Below are positions 36,688-45,737 of a stretch of DNA of 61,946 nt, piece by piece. The stretch spans positions 1 to 61,946 of the forward strand of contig JAFMCM010000006.1 in assembly GCA_017857755.1 (NCBI GenBank), given 5' to 3'. Made by a program: the position numbers and the translations under genes. Within the stretch, counting starts at the first letter, position 1; the number at the start of each line of letters is the position of its first letter. Source of the stretch: Methylophilaceae bacterium. Lineage in GTDB: Bacteria > Pseudomonadota > Gammaproteobacteria > Burkholderiales > Methylophilaceae. The notes beneath the pieces are model-generated. The model was not told where the DNA came from. It saw nothing but the letters and a program-made list of their open reading frames with translations, and did not search any database.

Positions 36688-37341
36688 TTAGTCGTCTTGT
36701 TTTGTACTATCAGATCCGATTTCGTTTGATTGAACTGGAAATAACCAGCCGCCAATCATTTTTTCTGTTTCGGCTACACCCTCTTTTTTGAGGCTTGAGA
36801 ATAATTGGACTGTCACGTTTTCACCCCAGCCTTTAATCAGGGCCGCTCTAGTTCTAAATAAGGTTTGCTTGCCTTCATTGCGTGACAATTTGTCTGATTT
36901 AGTCAGTAATACATGTACTGGCTTGCCGCTATGACAAAACCAGTCCAACATTTGTATATCCAGCGGGGTTAATGGACGACGACTATCCATTACTAAAACT
37001 AAGCCAACTAAGCTGGAACGCTCAGTTAAGTAAGACGATAAGACAGACTGCCAATGTTTGCGGATGCTCTCTGGGACTTTGGCGTAGCCATAGCCTGGTA
37101 AGTCGACCAAAAACTGATCATTTCCTCTTTCTGGATTTAAACAAAAAAAGTTAATCAGTTGTGTACGGCCAGGTTGCTTACTCACATAAGCGAGTCGATT
37201 ATGGTTGGCTAAGGTGTTGAGTGCGCTTGATTTTCCTGCGTTTGAGCGACCTGCAAAGGCAATTTCGACACCGTTAGGCGGGGGTAGATCGCTCATATTA
37301 TTGGCGGAAATAGAAAAAGCTGCGTTTTGAAATAGAGACAT
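36688..37341 (-). CDS. engB: Ribosome biogenesis GTP-binding protein EngB (YihA/YsxC)
   Basis: EngB is an essential GTPase linked to large ribosomal subunit assembly. The 217-residue protein shows all G motifs: the P-loop [14 protein letters not shown] (G1), a Thr-containing [10 protein letters not shown] (G2), [11 protein letters not shown] (G3) and LTKSDKLS (G4). The G-domain spans about residues 23-195. It converges with trmB (14 bp between stops) and is divergent from the cytochrome gene. Confidence 0.95.
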   Translation of the reverse strand: MSLFQNAAFSISANNMSDLPPPNGVEIAFAGRSNAGKSSALNTLANHNRLAYVSKQPGRTQLINFFCLNPERGNDQFLVDLPGYGYAKVPESIRKHWQSVLSSYLTERSSLVGLVLVMDSRRPLTPLDIQMLDWFCHSGKPVHVLLTKSDKLSRNEGKQTLFRTRAALIKGWGENVTVQLFSSLKKEGVAETEKMIGGWLFPVQSNEIGSDSTKQDD

Positions 37342-37460
37342 GATTTTAAATGGTTTATTGGTTGATGTGCGGCATGCTATGCCTAAGGTGCAAATGCTAT
37401 CACGAACCTGTTAACTTTGATAAAATATGCGAATTAAATGTCAAATTAACTGGAGCATGT

Positions 37461-38075
37461 ATGCGTATCAGGGCTTTATCTTTATCAATTTCATTATTAA
37501 TGGCTTGTTCTATGGCCAATGCTGGAGAGACACAGGTCAAGGATTTGAGCGCGGCAGAGCAAATAGTGCAAACGGTTTGTGCAGCTTGTCATGGGGTCGA
37601 TGGTAATAGTGCAATTCCATTAAATCCTAAGTTGGCAGGACAGCATCCAGAATATTTAGCTAAACAGCTTTATGACTTCAAGGCTGGTCGGCGCGCAAAT
37701 GCAGTCATGGCAGGCATGGTTGCGAATTTGTCAGATCAGGAAATGCAAGATTTGGCCACCTATTTTGCAGGGAAAACGCCAAAACTCGGTCAAGCAAAAA
37801 CTAACGGCAAAGGTTCTTTAGGTGAAAAAATCTATCGTGGCGGTATTGCAGCGACAAATGTACCTGCTTGCGCTGCTTGTCATGGAGCAAATGGTGAAGG
37901 TATGCCAAAACGATACCCACGTTTATCTGGCCAGCATGCTGACTATACGGCGCAACAATTAAAAATATTCCGTACGGGGGAGCGTGCGAACGCACCTATG
38001 ATGCAAGTTATTTCTGCAAAGATGACGGATGCAGAAATGCAAGCTGTGGCTGACTATATTGAAGGTTTGCGTTAA
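37461..38075 (+). CDS. Dihaem cytochrome c4-like protein
   Basis: The 204-residue precursor has a signal peptide (MRIRALSLSISLLMACSMANAGE) and two class I cytochrome c domains. Each has a CAACH haem site (in VQTVCAACHGVDGN and VPACAACHGANGEG). Distal Met regions are likely in the GMV/MQV stretches at the end of each domain. Periplasmic c4-type cytochromes carry electrons from the bc1 complex to terminal oxidases. The ATG at 37461 is chosen because GGAG lies 5 nt upstream and it gives a proper signal peptide; an upstream GTG/ATG extension to 37350 has no signal character. petABC in the same window encodes a plausible electron donor. Confidence 0.9.
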   Translation: MRIRALSLSISLLMACSMANAGETQVKDLSAAEQIVQTVCAACHGVDGNSAIPLNPKLAGQHPEYLAKQLYDFKAGRRANAVMAGMVANLSDQEMQDLATYFAGKTPKLGQAKTNGKGSLGEKIYRGGIAATNVPACAACHGANGEGMPKRYPRLSGQHADYTAQQLKIFRTGERANAPMMQVISAKMTDAEMQAVADYIEGLR

Positions 38076-38185
38076 TTACATTTAAAATTACTTTAAGGTG
38101 ACAGTCATTGACAACATGTAGATAGTCGTAAAGTTATACTTGATATAGTAAAAATAAGTTCAAAAAATAACAAAAAGGACAGTAG

Positions 38186-38824
38186 ATGAATAAAAATAAA
38201 GGATTCACGCTTATTGAGCTTGCTATTGTGTTGGTGATTATTGGATTGCTACTGAGTGTGGTCCTTAAAGGACAAAGTCTTATAGATAGTGCTAAAGTCA
38301 AAAAGCTGGCACGCGACTTCCAAGACATACAACTGTACATTCATGGCTATCAAGATCGATTTAAGACTTTGCCTGGTGATGACCACAATGCCGATGTGCA
38401 TGTGGCAGGTACCAACCCAGTCAATGGAACGCGCAATGGTGTGATTGAAGGCCCATGGGACACAGCAGACAATGGTGACGAGTCTTGCGCCATTTGGCAA
38501 CATGTTCGTCTCGCCAATTTAGCATCTGGCTCAACAGTTATTGATTGTTCTGCAAATAATACCTATCAACCTAGAAATGCAGACGGTGGCTTAATCGGCA
38601 TTCAAAGTGCCGCAAACTTCACAAATCCGACAGGCCTGCGCGGTGCATATGTAATGTGTTCGGATTTAATTTTAGGCAGGTTGGCAACACAGTTGGATGC
38701 AACATTGGACGACGGTGTCGGTAATACAGGTGCGCTTAGAGTGGCTGTGCGCGGCGCTACTGCAAGTGCAGGTGTTGCGGTGCCTCTTGAAGGTTCTACC
38801 TATGTTGTATGTATGTCATTTTAA
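38186..38824 (+). CDS. Orphan type IV prepilin / pseudopilin-like protein
   Basis: The 212-residue protein starts MNKNKGFTLIELAIVLVIIG, the classic prepilin signal: a short basic leader, cleavage after Gly6 by prepilin peptidase, methylated Phe, and Glu at +5, then a hydrophobic alpha-helix. The segment FKTLPGDDHNADV resembles the LPGD loop found in a common group of proteobacterial pilin-like proteins. Four cysteines in the globular part could form disulfides. AAGGA lies 7 nt before the ATG. No pil or gsp gene is in the window, so assembly must rely on a system elsewhere. Whether it is a minor pilin or pseudopilin is open. Confidence 0.85.
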   Translation: MNKNKGFTLIELAIVLVIIGLLLSVVLKGQSLIDSAKVKKLARDFQDIQLYIHGYQDRFKTLPGDDHNADVHVAGTNPVNGTRNGVIEGPWDTADNGDESCAIWQHVRLANLASGSTVIDCSANNTYQPRNADGGLIGIQSAANFTNPTGLRGAYVMCSDLILGRLATQLDATLDDGVGNTGALRVAVRGATASAGVAVPLEGSTYVVCMSF

Positions 38825-38883
38825 ATCATCTTTTTTAAATGTAGTGCCGTATTGCCAAGGTTTCATTTTCAATTGTATTGTAT

Positions 38884-38913
38884 TTCAATTAGAATATGCA
38901 TCATTCATATAAT
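38884..38913 (+). promoter_or_regulatory. Predicted promoter of the mla operon
   Basis: A perfect TATAAT (38908-38913) has a weak TTCAAT (38884-38889) 18 bp upstream. The mlaF ATG follows at 38940 without a clear Shine-Dalgarno sequence. Confidence 0.4.
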
Positions 38914-38939
38914 GCTGACAAATCAACATAACTAAATCA

Positions 38940-39734
38940 ATGACCCAAAACATCGTAGAAATTGACAATCTCTCATTTGGCTACAAAAACCGAACGCTAC
39001 ATAAAGGCATTTCAATGTCTTTCCCGCGCGGTAAAGTGGTGGCTATTATGGGTGGAAGTGGTAGCGGTAAAACGACGTTGTTACGTTTAATTGGTGGGCA
39101 ATTTAAACCATCTTCTGGTGAAGTGCGTGTGGACGGGAAAGTGGTGCATAAGCAAAGCCGTGAAGGTCTGTATCAGCTGCGTCGGAAGATGGGAATGTTG
39201 TTTCAACAAGGTGCTTTGTTCACCGATTTATCAGTTTATGACAATGTTGCTTTTCCAATGCGAGAGTTGACTGATTTGCCAGAAATTATGATTAAAGATT
39301 TGGTCTTGATGAAGTTAAATGCAGTGGGTTTGCGCGGTGCTAGTCAACTGATGCCTACGGAGCTATCAGGCGGTATGGGGCGTCGCGTTGCCCTCGCGAG
39401 GGCGATTGCGCTTGACCCAGATATCATGATGTATGACGAGCCCTTTGCAGGTTTAGATCCGATTTCGATGGCGGTCATTTGTGATTTGATTCGCACCTTA
39501 AATGATGCACTTGGTACCACGTCTATCGTGGTGACGCATGATGTGGAAGAAACATTTTCTTTTGCAGATTATATTTATTTTGTGGCAGATGGTGTTGTCG
39601 CGGCAGAGGGTACGCCAGACGATTTACGTCAATCTACAATGCCGTTTATTCATCAATTTGTTCATGGTGAAAAAGATGGGCCTGTACCTTTTCATTATGC
39701 AGCTGTCGATTACAAGCAAGATTTATTGGGATAA
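38940..39734 (+). CDS. mlaF: Mla phospholipid transport ATPase MlaF
   Basis: MlaF is the ATPase of the MlaFEDB complex, which moves phospholipids between the outer and inner membranes to keep outer-membrane asymmetry. The 264-residue protein has Walker A GGSGSGKTTLLRLIGG, the ABC signature LSGGMGRRVALARA, Walker B DIMMYDEPFAGLDP, and the H-loop VTHD. The operon order mlaF-E-D-C-B follows with gaps of a few to ~50 bp. The assignment rests on both motif and gene order. Confidence 0.95.
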   Translation: MTQNIVEIDNLSFGYKNRTLHKGISMSFPRGKVVAIMGGSGSGKTTLLRLIGGQFKPSSGEVRVDGKVVHKQSREGLYQLRRKMGMLFQQGALFTDLSVYDNVAFPMRELTDLPEIMIKDLVLMKLNAVGLRGASQLMPTELSGGMGRRVALARAIALDPDIMMYDEPFAGLDPISMAVICDLIRTLNDALGTTSIVVTHDVEETFSFADYIYFVADGVVAAEGTPDDLRQSTMPFIHQFVHGEKDGPVPFHYAAVDYKQDLLG

Positions 39735-39740
39735 TCTGCT

Positions 39741-40544
39741 ATGACACATTCTTACATTCACATTGCAGTTAAGCGTTTTTTACAAAAGCTAGGTAATAAT
39801 TTTATTGACCAAATTTGGCGCTTAGGTGCTGGTGCGCGTTTGTTTGCTTTGATGTTGATTTCTTCTGGTGAGAGTTTTAGAAGATTTCGACTCGTAGTAC
39901 GGGAAGTTTATTTCACTGGCGTTCTATCGTTAGTGATTATTTCTGTATCTGCGTTTTTCGTTGGCATGGTGTTGGCTTTGCAAGGTTACAATACTTTACA
40001 AAAATATGGTTCATCTGAGGCTATCGGTGTTTTAGTCGCGTTGTCATTGGTACGAGAATTAGGACCTGTGGTTACGGCACTGTTATTTGCTGGCAGAGCT
40101 GGTACTGCGATTACAGCTGAGATTGGGTTGATGAAGGCAACGGAACAGTTGTCTGCAATGGAAATGATGGCAGTCAGTCCGGTTTCAAGAGTGATTGCAC
40201 CAAGGTTTTGGGCAGGGGTCATTGCCCTGCCAATATTGGCGGCATTATTCTCCATGATTGGTATTTTAGGCGGCTATTTGGTGGCAGTACCTTTGATTGG
40301 TGTTGATGCTGGCGCGTTTTGGTCGCAAATGCAGGCAAATGTCGATTGGCGCTTTGATATTGTGAATGGCGTTATTAAGAGTATTGTTTTTGGTGTTGCA
40401 TGTACCATGATTGCTTTGTTTGAAGGTTATGATGCACCACCAACAGCTGAGGGTGTTAGCCGCGCAACAACAAGAACTGTAGTGACCTCGTCACTGGTTG
40501 TTTTGGCGCTAGATTTTGCATTAACTTCGTTTATGATTATATAG
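39741..40544 (+). CDS. mlaE: Mla phospholipid transport permease MlaE
   Basis: MlaE is the membrane-spanning permease of the Mla complex. The 267-residue protein matches the MlaE/TrpD-like permease family, with FFVGMVLALQGYNTLQKYGSSEAIGVLVALSLVRELGPVVTALLFAGRAGTAITAEIGLMKATEQLSAMEMMAVSP condensed here into the coupling segment RAGTAITAEIGLMKATEQ as the key motif. About five hydrophobic segments are present, ending in ALDFALTSFMI. It begins 6 bp after mlaF. Confidence 0.95.
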   Translation: MTHSYIHIAVKRFLQKLGNNFIDQIWRLGAGARLFALMLISSGESFRRFRLVVREVYFTGVLSLVIISVSAFFVGMVLALQGYNTLQKYGSSEAIGVLVALSLVRELGPVVTALLFAGRAGTAITAEIGLMKATEQLSAMEMMAVSPVSRVIAPRFWAGVIALPILAALFSMIGILGGYLVAVPLIGVDAGAFWSQMQANVDWRFDIVNGVIKSIVFGVACTMIALFEGYDAPPTAEGVSRATTRTVVTSSLVVLALDFALTSFMII

Positions 40545-40561
40545 GTGTAGGGGTGGCGGTT

Positions 40562-41095
40562 ATGGAAAGAACAACGATTGATTTATGGGTGGGTATATTT
40601 GTAGCTTTGGGTATTGCTGCTCTTCTTGGGTTGGCGATGAAAGTGGGCAATTTAACCACCAATACGATTGGCGCAACTTATACAGTTGAGGCCGCATTTG
40701 AGAATATTGGCGGTCTAAAGTCACGTGCGCCAGTCAAAAGTGCTGGCGTGGTTGTTGGTCGTGTTGGTGATATTCGATTCGATGCATCTACTTATGAAGC
40801 GATCGTGAGTATTAATATAGATCGACAGTTTAGTTTTCCTGCCGATACTTTTGCGAATATTTATACCGCGGGTTTGCTTGGCGAGCAATATATTGGTTTA
40901 GAGGCTGGTGGTGATGAAATTGCCCTTAAAGAAGGTGATAAAATTATGCAAACACAAGACGCGGTTGTCTTGGAAAAAATGATTAGTCAGTTCTTGTATA
41001 ATAAAGCATCGGAACCAGAGTCAGCTGCAAAAACGCCAACACATGATGATTCAGTCAAAACAGACGATGATGCGCTAACGGCTAATGCTTTGTGA
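40562..41095 (+). CDS. mlaD: Mla outer-membrane lipid asymmetry protein MlaD (MCE domain)
   Basis: MlaD is the periplasmic hexameric MCE-ring subunit anchored by one N-terminal helix. The start is ATG 40562 (MERTTIDLWVGIFVALG), which has AGGGG 8 nt upstream; the GTG at 40553 overlaps that site. The MCE domain includes FENIGGLKSRAPVKSAGVVVGRVGDI and TAGLLGEQYIGLEAGG. The 177-residue length matches the family (E. coli 183). The C-terminal ~40 residues are polar and low in complexity. Confidence 0.94.
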   Translation: MERTTIDLWVGIFVALGIAALLGLAMKVGNLTTNTIGATYTVEAAFENIGGLKSRAPVKSAGVVVGRVGDIRFDASTYEAIVSINIDRQFSFPADTFANIYTAGLLGEQYIGLEAGGDEIALKEGDKIMQTQDAVVLEKMISQFLYNKASEPESAAKTPTHDDSVKTDDDALTANAL

Positions 41096-41142
41096 TTTAA
41101 TTAAATAAATGAGCGCTAGGGGTATTTAAATAGGATATGAAA

Positions 41143-41748
41143 ATGTTAAAGAAAATTTTGATTGCGATAACTTTACTTTGCTTTGTGAATATTGCTTTTG
41201 CGATAGAAGCACCAGACGCTTTGGTGAAGAGAACTGCAGAGAGTGTGTTGGAGATCGTCAAGTCTGATGCCGACATTCAAGCTGGTAATCAATCTAAAAT
41301 TTTTGCCTTAGCGGAAGAGAAAATCTTACCCAATTTTAATTTTGAGCGTGTTTCACGATTAGTTTTAGGTAAAAACTGGACAAGAGCTACTGCAGAGCAA
41401 AAAGCGAGTTTCCAACAAGAGTTTCGTGCGCTGCTCCTACGCACATATGCGACCGCGCTTTCAAAGTACAAAGACCAAAAAATTGAGTTTTTACCATTAA
41501 GAATGATTGATGATGCCAAAACAGCATCAGTAAAAACAAAAATTATTCAAAATGGTGGTCAGCCTATCGAGGTTAACTACTCTTTAGCACAAGAGGATGA
41601 CGTGTGGAAAGTCTATGATATTGTGATTGAAGGTGTGAGCTTGGTCACTAATTATCGTGGACAATTTTCGCAAGAAGTGCGTCAAAATGGCTTGGATAGT
41701 TTAATTAAAAAATTGGCAAATAAAAATGCTGCAGCAGTTGTTAAATAG
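41143..41748 (+). CDS. mlaC: Periplasmic phospholipid carrier MlaC
   Basis: MlaC shuttles phospholipids through the periplasm between MlaA and MlaD. The protein has a signal peptide ending in NIAFA and a single MlaC domain with FNFERVSRLVLGKNWTRATAEQKASFQQEFRALLLRTYATAL shortened here to its core VLGKNWTRATAEQK. The second ATG (41143) is preferred because AGGA lies 7 nt upstream; the first ATG at 41137 is only one base beyond it. About 201 residues. Confidence 0.94.
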   Translation: MLKKILIAITLLCFVNIAFAIEAPDALVKRTAESVLEIVKSDADIQAGNQSKIFALAEEKILPNFNFERVSRLVLGKNWTRATAEQKASFQQEFRALLLRTYATALSKYKDQKIEFLPLRMIDDAKTASVKTKIIQNGGQPIEVNYSLAQEDDVWKVYDIVIEGVSLVTNYRGQFSQEVRQNGLDSLIKKLANKNAAAVVK

Positions 41749-41762
41749 ATGGTTTTAATACG

Positions 41763-42047
41763 ATGATGGCATCAATTGCGCAAAATGAAAACCATTGGGT
41801 TGTAAAAGGTGACATCCTGATGGATAGTGCTAACAGCTTATTATTGGGCAGCAAAAACTTAAATTTAGCTGATGTTGCGGTCATTGATTTTACTCATGTT
41901 GGAGAAGTGGATACTTCTGCGGTGAGTTTGATGCTAGTTTGGAAACGCAGGGCAGTCGCTGAAAATAAGCAAATTCGTTTTGAGAATATGCCAAAGGGAC
42001 TGAGTAGTCTGGTCGCTTTGTATGATGTGACAGCGCTGATTAGTTAA
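41763..42047 (+). CDS. mlaB: Mla STAS-domain protein MlaB
   Basis: This 94-residue STAS protein is the small cytoplasmic partner that binds MlaF and is needed for assembly and activity of MlaFEDB. The conserved core VIDFTHVGEVDTSAVSLML is present, including the hydroxyl residues after the Asp. Two adjacent ATGs (41763, 41766) can serve as start. It closes the mla operon and is followed 36 bp later by a strong terminator. Confidence 0.88.
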   Translation: MMASIAQNENHWVVKGDILMDSANSLLLGSKNLNLADVAVIDFTHVGEVDTSAVSLMLVWKRRAVAENKQIRFENMPKGLSSLVALYDVTALIS

Positions 42048-42082
42048 TCATCTTGTTTTAAGCTTGGTTTGATTGATATTGG

Positions 42083-42110
42083 CCCCATCTCATGATGGGG
42101 TTTCGTTTTT
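42083..42110 (+). terminator. Terminator of the mla operon
   Basis: CCCCATC (42083-42089) pairs with GATGGGG (42094-42100) around a TCAT loop, followed by TTTCGTTTTT. It separates the mla operon from the ABC exporter genes. Confidence 0.8.
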
Positions 42111-42148
42111 ATTAGCGTTTATTTTATATTGAATTTTAAAAGGTTATC

Positions 42149-43054
42149 TTGACACTTCCAGCAATTAAAATTGACAATGTTCAAAAACATTTTGGGGCTT
42201 TGCATGCGCTAAAAGGCATTGATTTGACCGTGCAACAAGGTGAGTTCTTTGGCTTGCTGGGTCCGAATGGAGCAGGTAAATCGACGTTGATTAATATTCT
42301 TGCTGGCTTATTAAGGCCGACCAATGGCAACGCCGCGATTATGGGACATGACGTTGTGAGCGATTATCAGGCAGCACGTTTAGTCTTGGGTGTTGTGCCA
42401 CAAGAGCTTGTGTTTGACCCTTTTTTTAATGTGCGTGAAATGTTGCGTTTCCAGGCAGGATATTTTGGCCGTGGTAAAGAAAATGATGCTTGGGTTGATG
42501 AAGTGATTGAATCATTAGGCTTAAGCGATAAGGCGTATACAAACATGCGTAAATTATCTGGCGGTATGAAACGGCGCGCTTTAATTGCTCAGGCTTTGGC
42601 ACATAAACCCCCTGTGATTGTGCTGGATGAGCCTACTGCTGGCGTTGATGTTGAATTAAGACAGTTGATGTGGTCTTTTATTAGGAAGCTTAACAAGCAA
42701 GGGCACACTATTATACTGACGACACATTATTTAGAGGAAGCTGAAGAGTTGTGCTCACGAGTGGCGATGATGAAGCAAGGTGAGATTGTTGCGCTTGATA
42801 CGACAGCCAATTTATTGAGTAAATTTGCTGCTAAGAATTTATCTGTACAGTTAAAGTCTGGACATTTGCCATCAAGCCTATTGCCTATGTTAAAGCATCA
42901 AGAGGCCACGGTCTTTACTTTGGCATTAACGGAATTGAATCAAGTCGAATTTGCTTTGAGTGAATTGCGAAAAGCTGGCGCAGAAGTCGAGGATATACAA
43001 ATTAACGAAGCTGATTTGGAAGATGTGTTTTTATCATTAGTAGGTGGTGCATGA
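42149..43054 (+). CDS. ABC-2 type exporter ATP-binding protein (YadG-like)
   Basis: The 301-residue ATPase has Walker A LLGPNGAGKSTLIN, the signature LSGGMKRRALIAQAL, Walker B VIVLDEPTAGVDVE, and the H-loop TTHYLEEAEE. A C-terminal ~70-residue extension of the drug/daunorubicin resistance type follows. The start is a TTG at 42149 with AAAGG about 6 nt upstream. It overlaps the permease gene by 4 bp, forming a two-gene exporter. The pair sits between mla and bolA-murA in many Betaproteobacteria, but its substrate is not known. Confidence 0.88.
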   Translation: MTLPAIKIDNVQKHFGALHALKGIDLTVQQGEFFGLLGPNGAGKSTLINILAGLLRPTNGNAAIMGHDVVSDYQAARLVLGVVPQELVFDPFFNVREMLRFQAGYFGRGKENDAWVDEVIESLGLSDKAYTNMRKLSGGMKRRALIAQALAHKPPVIVLDEPTAGVDVELRQLMWSFIRKLNKQGHTIILTTHYLEEAEELCSRVAMMKQGEIVALDTTANLLSKFAAKNLSVQLKSGHLPSSLLPMLKHQEATVFTLALTELNQVEFALSELRKAGAEVEDIQINEADLEDVFLSLVGGA

Positions 43055-43827
43055 GTTTGATTAATGAGCAAACTAGAGGTGTCTTTACACTTTTTAAGAA
43101 AGAGGTCCTGCGCTTTTGGCGGGTTGCCTTTCAAACAATTGCATCCCCAGTGATTACGGCTTTATTATATTTGCTGATTTTTTCACATGTGCTGGAAGGA
43201 AGAGTGCAGATATACGATGATGTTCCATATACTGCATTCTTGATACCAGGTCTAATCATGATGTCGCTGTTGCAAAATGCTTTTGCTAACAGCTCCTCTA
43301 GTCTTGTGCAGTCAAAAGTGATGGGCAATATTGTGTTTATATTATTAACGCCGCTGACCTATTTGCAATTCTTTTTGGCTTTTCTTGCGGCGGCAATTTT
43401 ACGTGGTTTGGTTGTGGGTTTAAGCATCTATCTGGTTGCGCTTTTTTTTGTTGATATGCCTGTCGTTCATCTGTCATGGGTGATGACTTTTGCGTTTCTA
43501 GGTAGTGCATTGCTAGGCACTTTTGGCATTATTGCTGGTATATGGTCTGATCGGTTTGATCAAATGGCGGCTTTTCAAAACTTTGTAATTGTGCCGCTCA
43601 CCTTTTTATCAGGTGTCTTCTACTCTATTCATTCGCTTCCGCCTGTTTGGCAGGCGATATCAAAATTTAATCCGTTTTTCTATATGATTGATGGATTTCG
43701 ATATGGATTTTTTGGTAAGGGCGACATTTCCCCTTGGGTGAGTTTTGCTGTTGTCTCTACCTTTTTGGCGCTATTAGTTGTGCTGAGCTTAAAAATGTTA
43801 AAATCTGGTTATAAGTTACGCGGCTAG
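43051..43827 (+). CDS. ABC-2 type exporter permease (YadH-like)
   Basis: The 258-residue membrane protein has six hydrophobic segments and the ABC-2 permease layout: FTLFKKEVLRFWRVAFQTIASPVITALLYLLIF as first helix region, SVKG-type coupling text (QSKVMGNIVFILLTPLT), and PLTFLSGVFYSIHSLPPVWQ near the C-terminus. It overlaps the ATPase gene by ATGA. Function is export or membrane-lipid related; the substrate cannot be told. Confidence 0.87.
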   Translation: MSLINEQTRGVFTLFKKEVLRFWRVAFQTIASPVITALLYLLIFSHVLEGRVQIYDDVPYTAFLIPGLIMMSLLQNAFANSSSSLVQSKVMGNIVFILLTPLTYLQFFLAFLAAAILRGLVVGLSIYLVALFFVDMPVVHLSWVMTFAFLGSALLGTFGIIAGIWSDRFDQMAAFQNFVIVPLTFLSGVFYSIHSLPPVWQAISKFNPFFYMIDGFRYGFFGKGDISPWVSFAVVSTFLALLVVLSLKMLKSGYKLRG

Positions 43828-43882
43828 TCAAAGCCACATTCTAAAGATTAAATACAGCTTAAAGCTGGTTAAAGAGGTTAAA

Positions 43883-44131
43883 TTGTTAAGTGCGACACAA
43901 TTAGAAAGCTACATTACCGAGCATCTTGCCTGTGATTATATTAAAGTGTTAGGCGATGATGGCACTCATTTTGAGGCAGTCATTGTTAGCTCTGCGTTTG
44001 AGGGCAAAACCATGATACAACAGCATCAGCTCGTTTATGCGGCATTGGGCGATCGGATGAAAGCAGAGATACATGCGCTCTCCATGCGGACATTGACGCC
44101 TGCAAAATGGGCAGAGATGCACCCAAATTAA
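43883..44131 (+). CDS. BolA family protein (IbaG-like)
   Basis: This 82-residue BolA-fold protein reads through the ligand region DDGTHFEAVIVSSAFEGKTMIQQHQLVYAALGDRMKAEIHALSMRTL, summarised by its key FEGKxxxxxHQLVY-type motif. It has a conserved His in the second half, as in IbaG. BolA proteins bind [2Fe-2S] clusters together with CGFS glutaredoxins. The start is TTG 43883 with AAGAGG 5 nt upstream. The glutaredoxin gene follows after 28 bp, and murA after that, mirroring the ibaG-murA link of E. coli. Confidence 0.88.
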   Translation: MLSATQLESYITEHLACDYIKVLGDDGTHFEAVIVSSAFEGKTMIQQHQLVYAALGDRMKAEIHALSMRTLTPAKWAEMHPN

Positions 44132-44159
44132 ACCACTAAACATTAATTAGGAAAGAAAA

Positions 44160-44471
44160 ATGGATATTCAAGCAAAAATTAAAGAGACCGTCACCACTAA
44201 CCCTGTAGTACTTTACATGAAAGGTAGTCCAAAGTTTCCTCAGTGTGGTTTCTCAAACTTGGCGACACAGGTGTTAGATGCGTGCGAAGCGAAATATATA
44301 GCGATTGATGTTTTGCAAGATCAAGCTGTGCGCGAAGGTATTAAAGTTTATGCCAATTGGCCAACTATCCCCCAACTTTATGTAAACGGTGAGTTTGTGG
44401 GTGGTTCTGATATTATCAAAGCGATGTACGAAAGTGGTGAATTGCACACGCTTCTAGCAGGTGCTAAATAA
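44160..44471 (+). CDS. grxD: Monothiol glutaredoxin, Grx4/GrxD type
   Basis: The 103-residue protein has the monothiol active site CGFS in SPKFPQCGFSNLA, the TIPQLYVNGEFVGGSDI glutathione-binding region, and the family length. Such proteins carry and deliver [2Fe-2S] clusters rather than act mainly as reductases, often as a heterodimer with BolA proteins. Its gene lies directly between bolA and murA, supporting the same partnership. A GGAAAG site precedes the ATG. The murA TTG start is the first codon after its stop. Confidence 0.94.
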   Translation: MDIQAKIKETVTTNPVVLYMKGSPKFPQCGFSNLATQVLDACEAKYIAIDVLQDQAVREGIKVYANWPTIPQLYVNGEFVGGSDIIKAMYESGELHTLLAGAK

Positions 44472-45737
44472 TTGGACAAACTAATTATAGAAGGTGGTTT
44501 TCCCCTTCATGGTGAAGTTGCTATCTCTGGCGCTAAAAATGCCGCATTACCCATTTTATGTGCATCGCTTTTGGCGGAAACGCCCCTAGTCTTAACTAGT
44601 GTTGCGGCATTAAAAGATATTGATACTACATTAAAGTTATTAGATTTGATGGGCGTGAAAGTGGAGCGTGATGGAGATCAAGTCACCTTGGATGCGAGTG
44701 AGGTGGCTTCGTTTGAGGCGACTTATGAAATGGTTAAAACCATGCGTGCGTCGATTTTGGTGCTTGGTCCTTTGTTAGCTCGATTTGGTAGCGCCCGTGT
44801 CTCACTACCAGGTGGATGTGCGATTGGTTCGCGCCCAGTTGATTTGCATATCAAAGGGTTGCAAGCGATGGGTGCCGCCATACATATTGCGCATGGCTAT
44901 ATTCAGGCCAGCACACTTCACTTGCCAAACCGCCGTTTGCAAGGTGCGCGTTATTATATGGATATTGTTACTGTTACAGGAACGGAAAATCTTATGATGG
45001 CAGCGGCTTTGGCCGACGGAACAACCATATTAGAAAACGCGGCGAAAGAACCTGAAGTAGTCGATTTGGCTGACTGCTTGAACAAAATGGGCGCTAATAT
45101 TTCTGGTGCTGGTAGTGATGTCATTATCATACAAGGGGTAGAGAAGCTTAATGGTGCACAACACAATATTGTTTGTGACCGAATTGAAGCTGGAACTTAT
45201 ATGGTTGCCGCTGCAATGACGGGCGGTGAGATTAAGCTAACAAATGTGCAGGCACATTTGTTAGATGCCGTGATCGAAAAATTACGTGAAGCTGGAGCAC
45301 AGGTGAGTGTAGATGGCGAAAGTATGACCGTAAAAAGTAATGGTAAGTTAACAGCAGTGAATATACGGACAGCTCCTCACCCCGCATTCCCAACGGATAT
45401 GCAAGCACAATTTATGGCGATGAATGCAATGGCAATAGGTGTTTCTAAGGTGACAGAAACGATTTTCGAAAATCGGTTTATGCATGTGCAAGAGCTACAG
45501 CGTTTAGGGGCTGATATCAGTATTGATGGTAATACAGCATTAGTACAAGGTGTTGACCATTTAGATGGTGCCACTGTGATGGCGACCGATTTGCGTGCTT
45601 CGGCTAGTTTAGTATTGGCTGGGTTGGTAGCAAGGGGTGAGACGGTGATAGAGCGAATTTATCATTTGGATCGTGGTTATGAATTGTTGGAAGATAAATT
45701 GACTGCGTTAGGCGCAAAAGTGAAAAGAGCAAGCTAA
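44472..45737 (+). CDS. murA: UDP-N-acetylglucosamine 1-carboxyvinyltransferase MurA
   Basis: MurA transfers enolpyruvate from PEP to UDP-GlcNAc, the first committed step of peptidoglycan synthesis, and is the fosfomycin target. The 421-residue protein has the N-terminal [17 protein letters not shown]. The catalytic Cys loop [16 protein letters not shown] keeps the cysteine. [13 protein letters not shown] and an RYEL-type end ([16 protein letters not shown]) follow. The start is TTG 44472, directly after the grxD stop codon, so translation may be coupled. hisG begins on the last base of its stop. Confidence 0.96.
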   Translation: MDKLIIEGGFPLHGEVAISGAKNAALPILCASLLAETPLVLTSVAALKDIDTTLKLLDLMGVKVERDGDQVTLDASEVASFEATYEMVKTMRASILVLGPLLARFGSARVSLPGGCAIGSRPVDLHIKGLQAMGAAIHIAHGYIQASTLHLPNRRLQGARYYMDIVTVTGTENLMMAAALADGTTILENAAKEPEVVDLADCLNKMGANISGAGSDVIIIQGVEKLNGAQHNIVCDRIEAGTYMVAAAMTGGEIKLTNVQAHLLDAVIEKLREAGAQVSVDGESMTVKSNGKLTAVNIRTAPHPAFPTDMQAQFMAMNAMAIGVSKVTETIFENRFMHVQELQRLGADISIDGNTALVQGVDHLDGATVMATDLRASASLVLAGLVARGETVIERIYHLDRGYELLEDKLTALGAKVKRAS

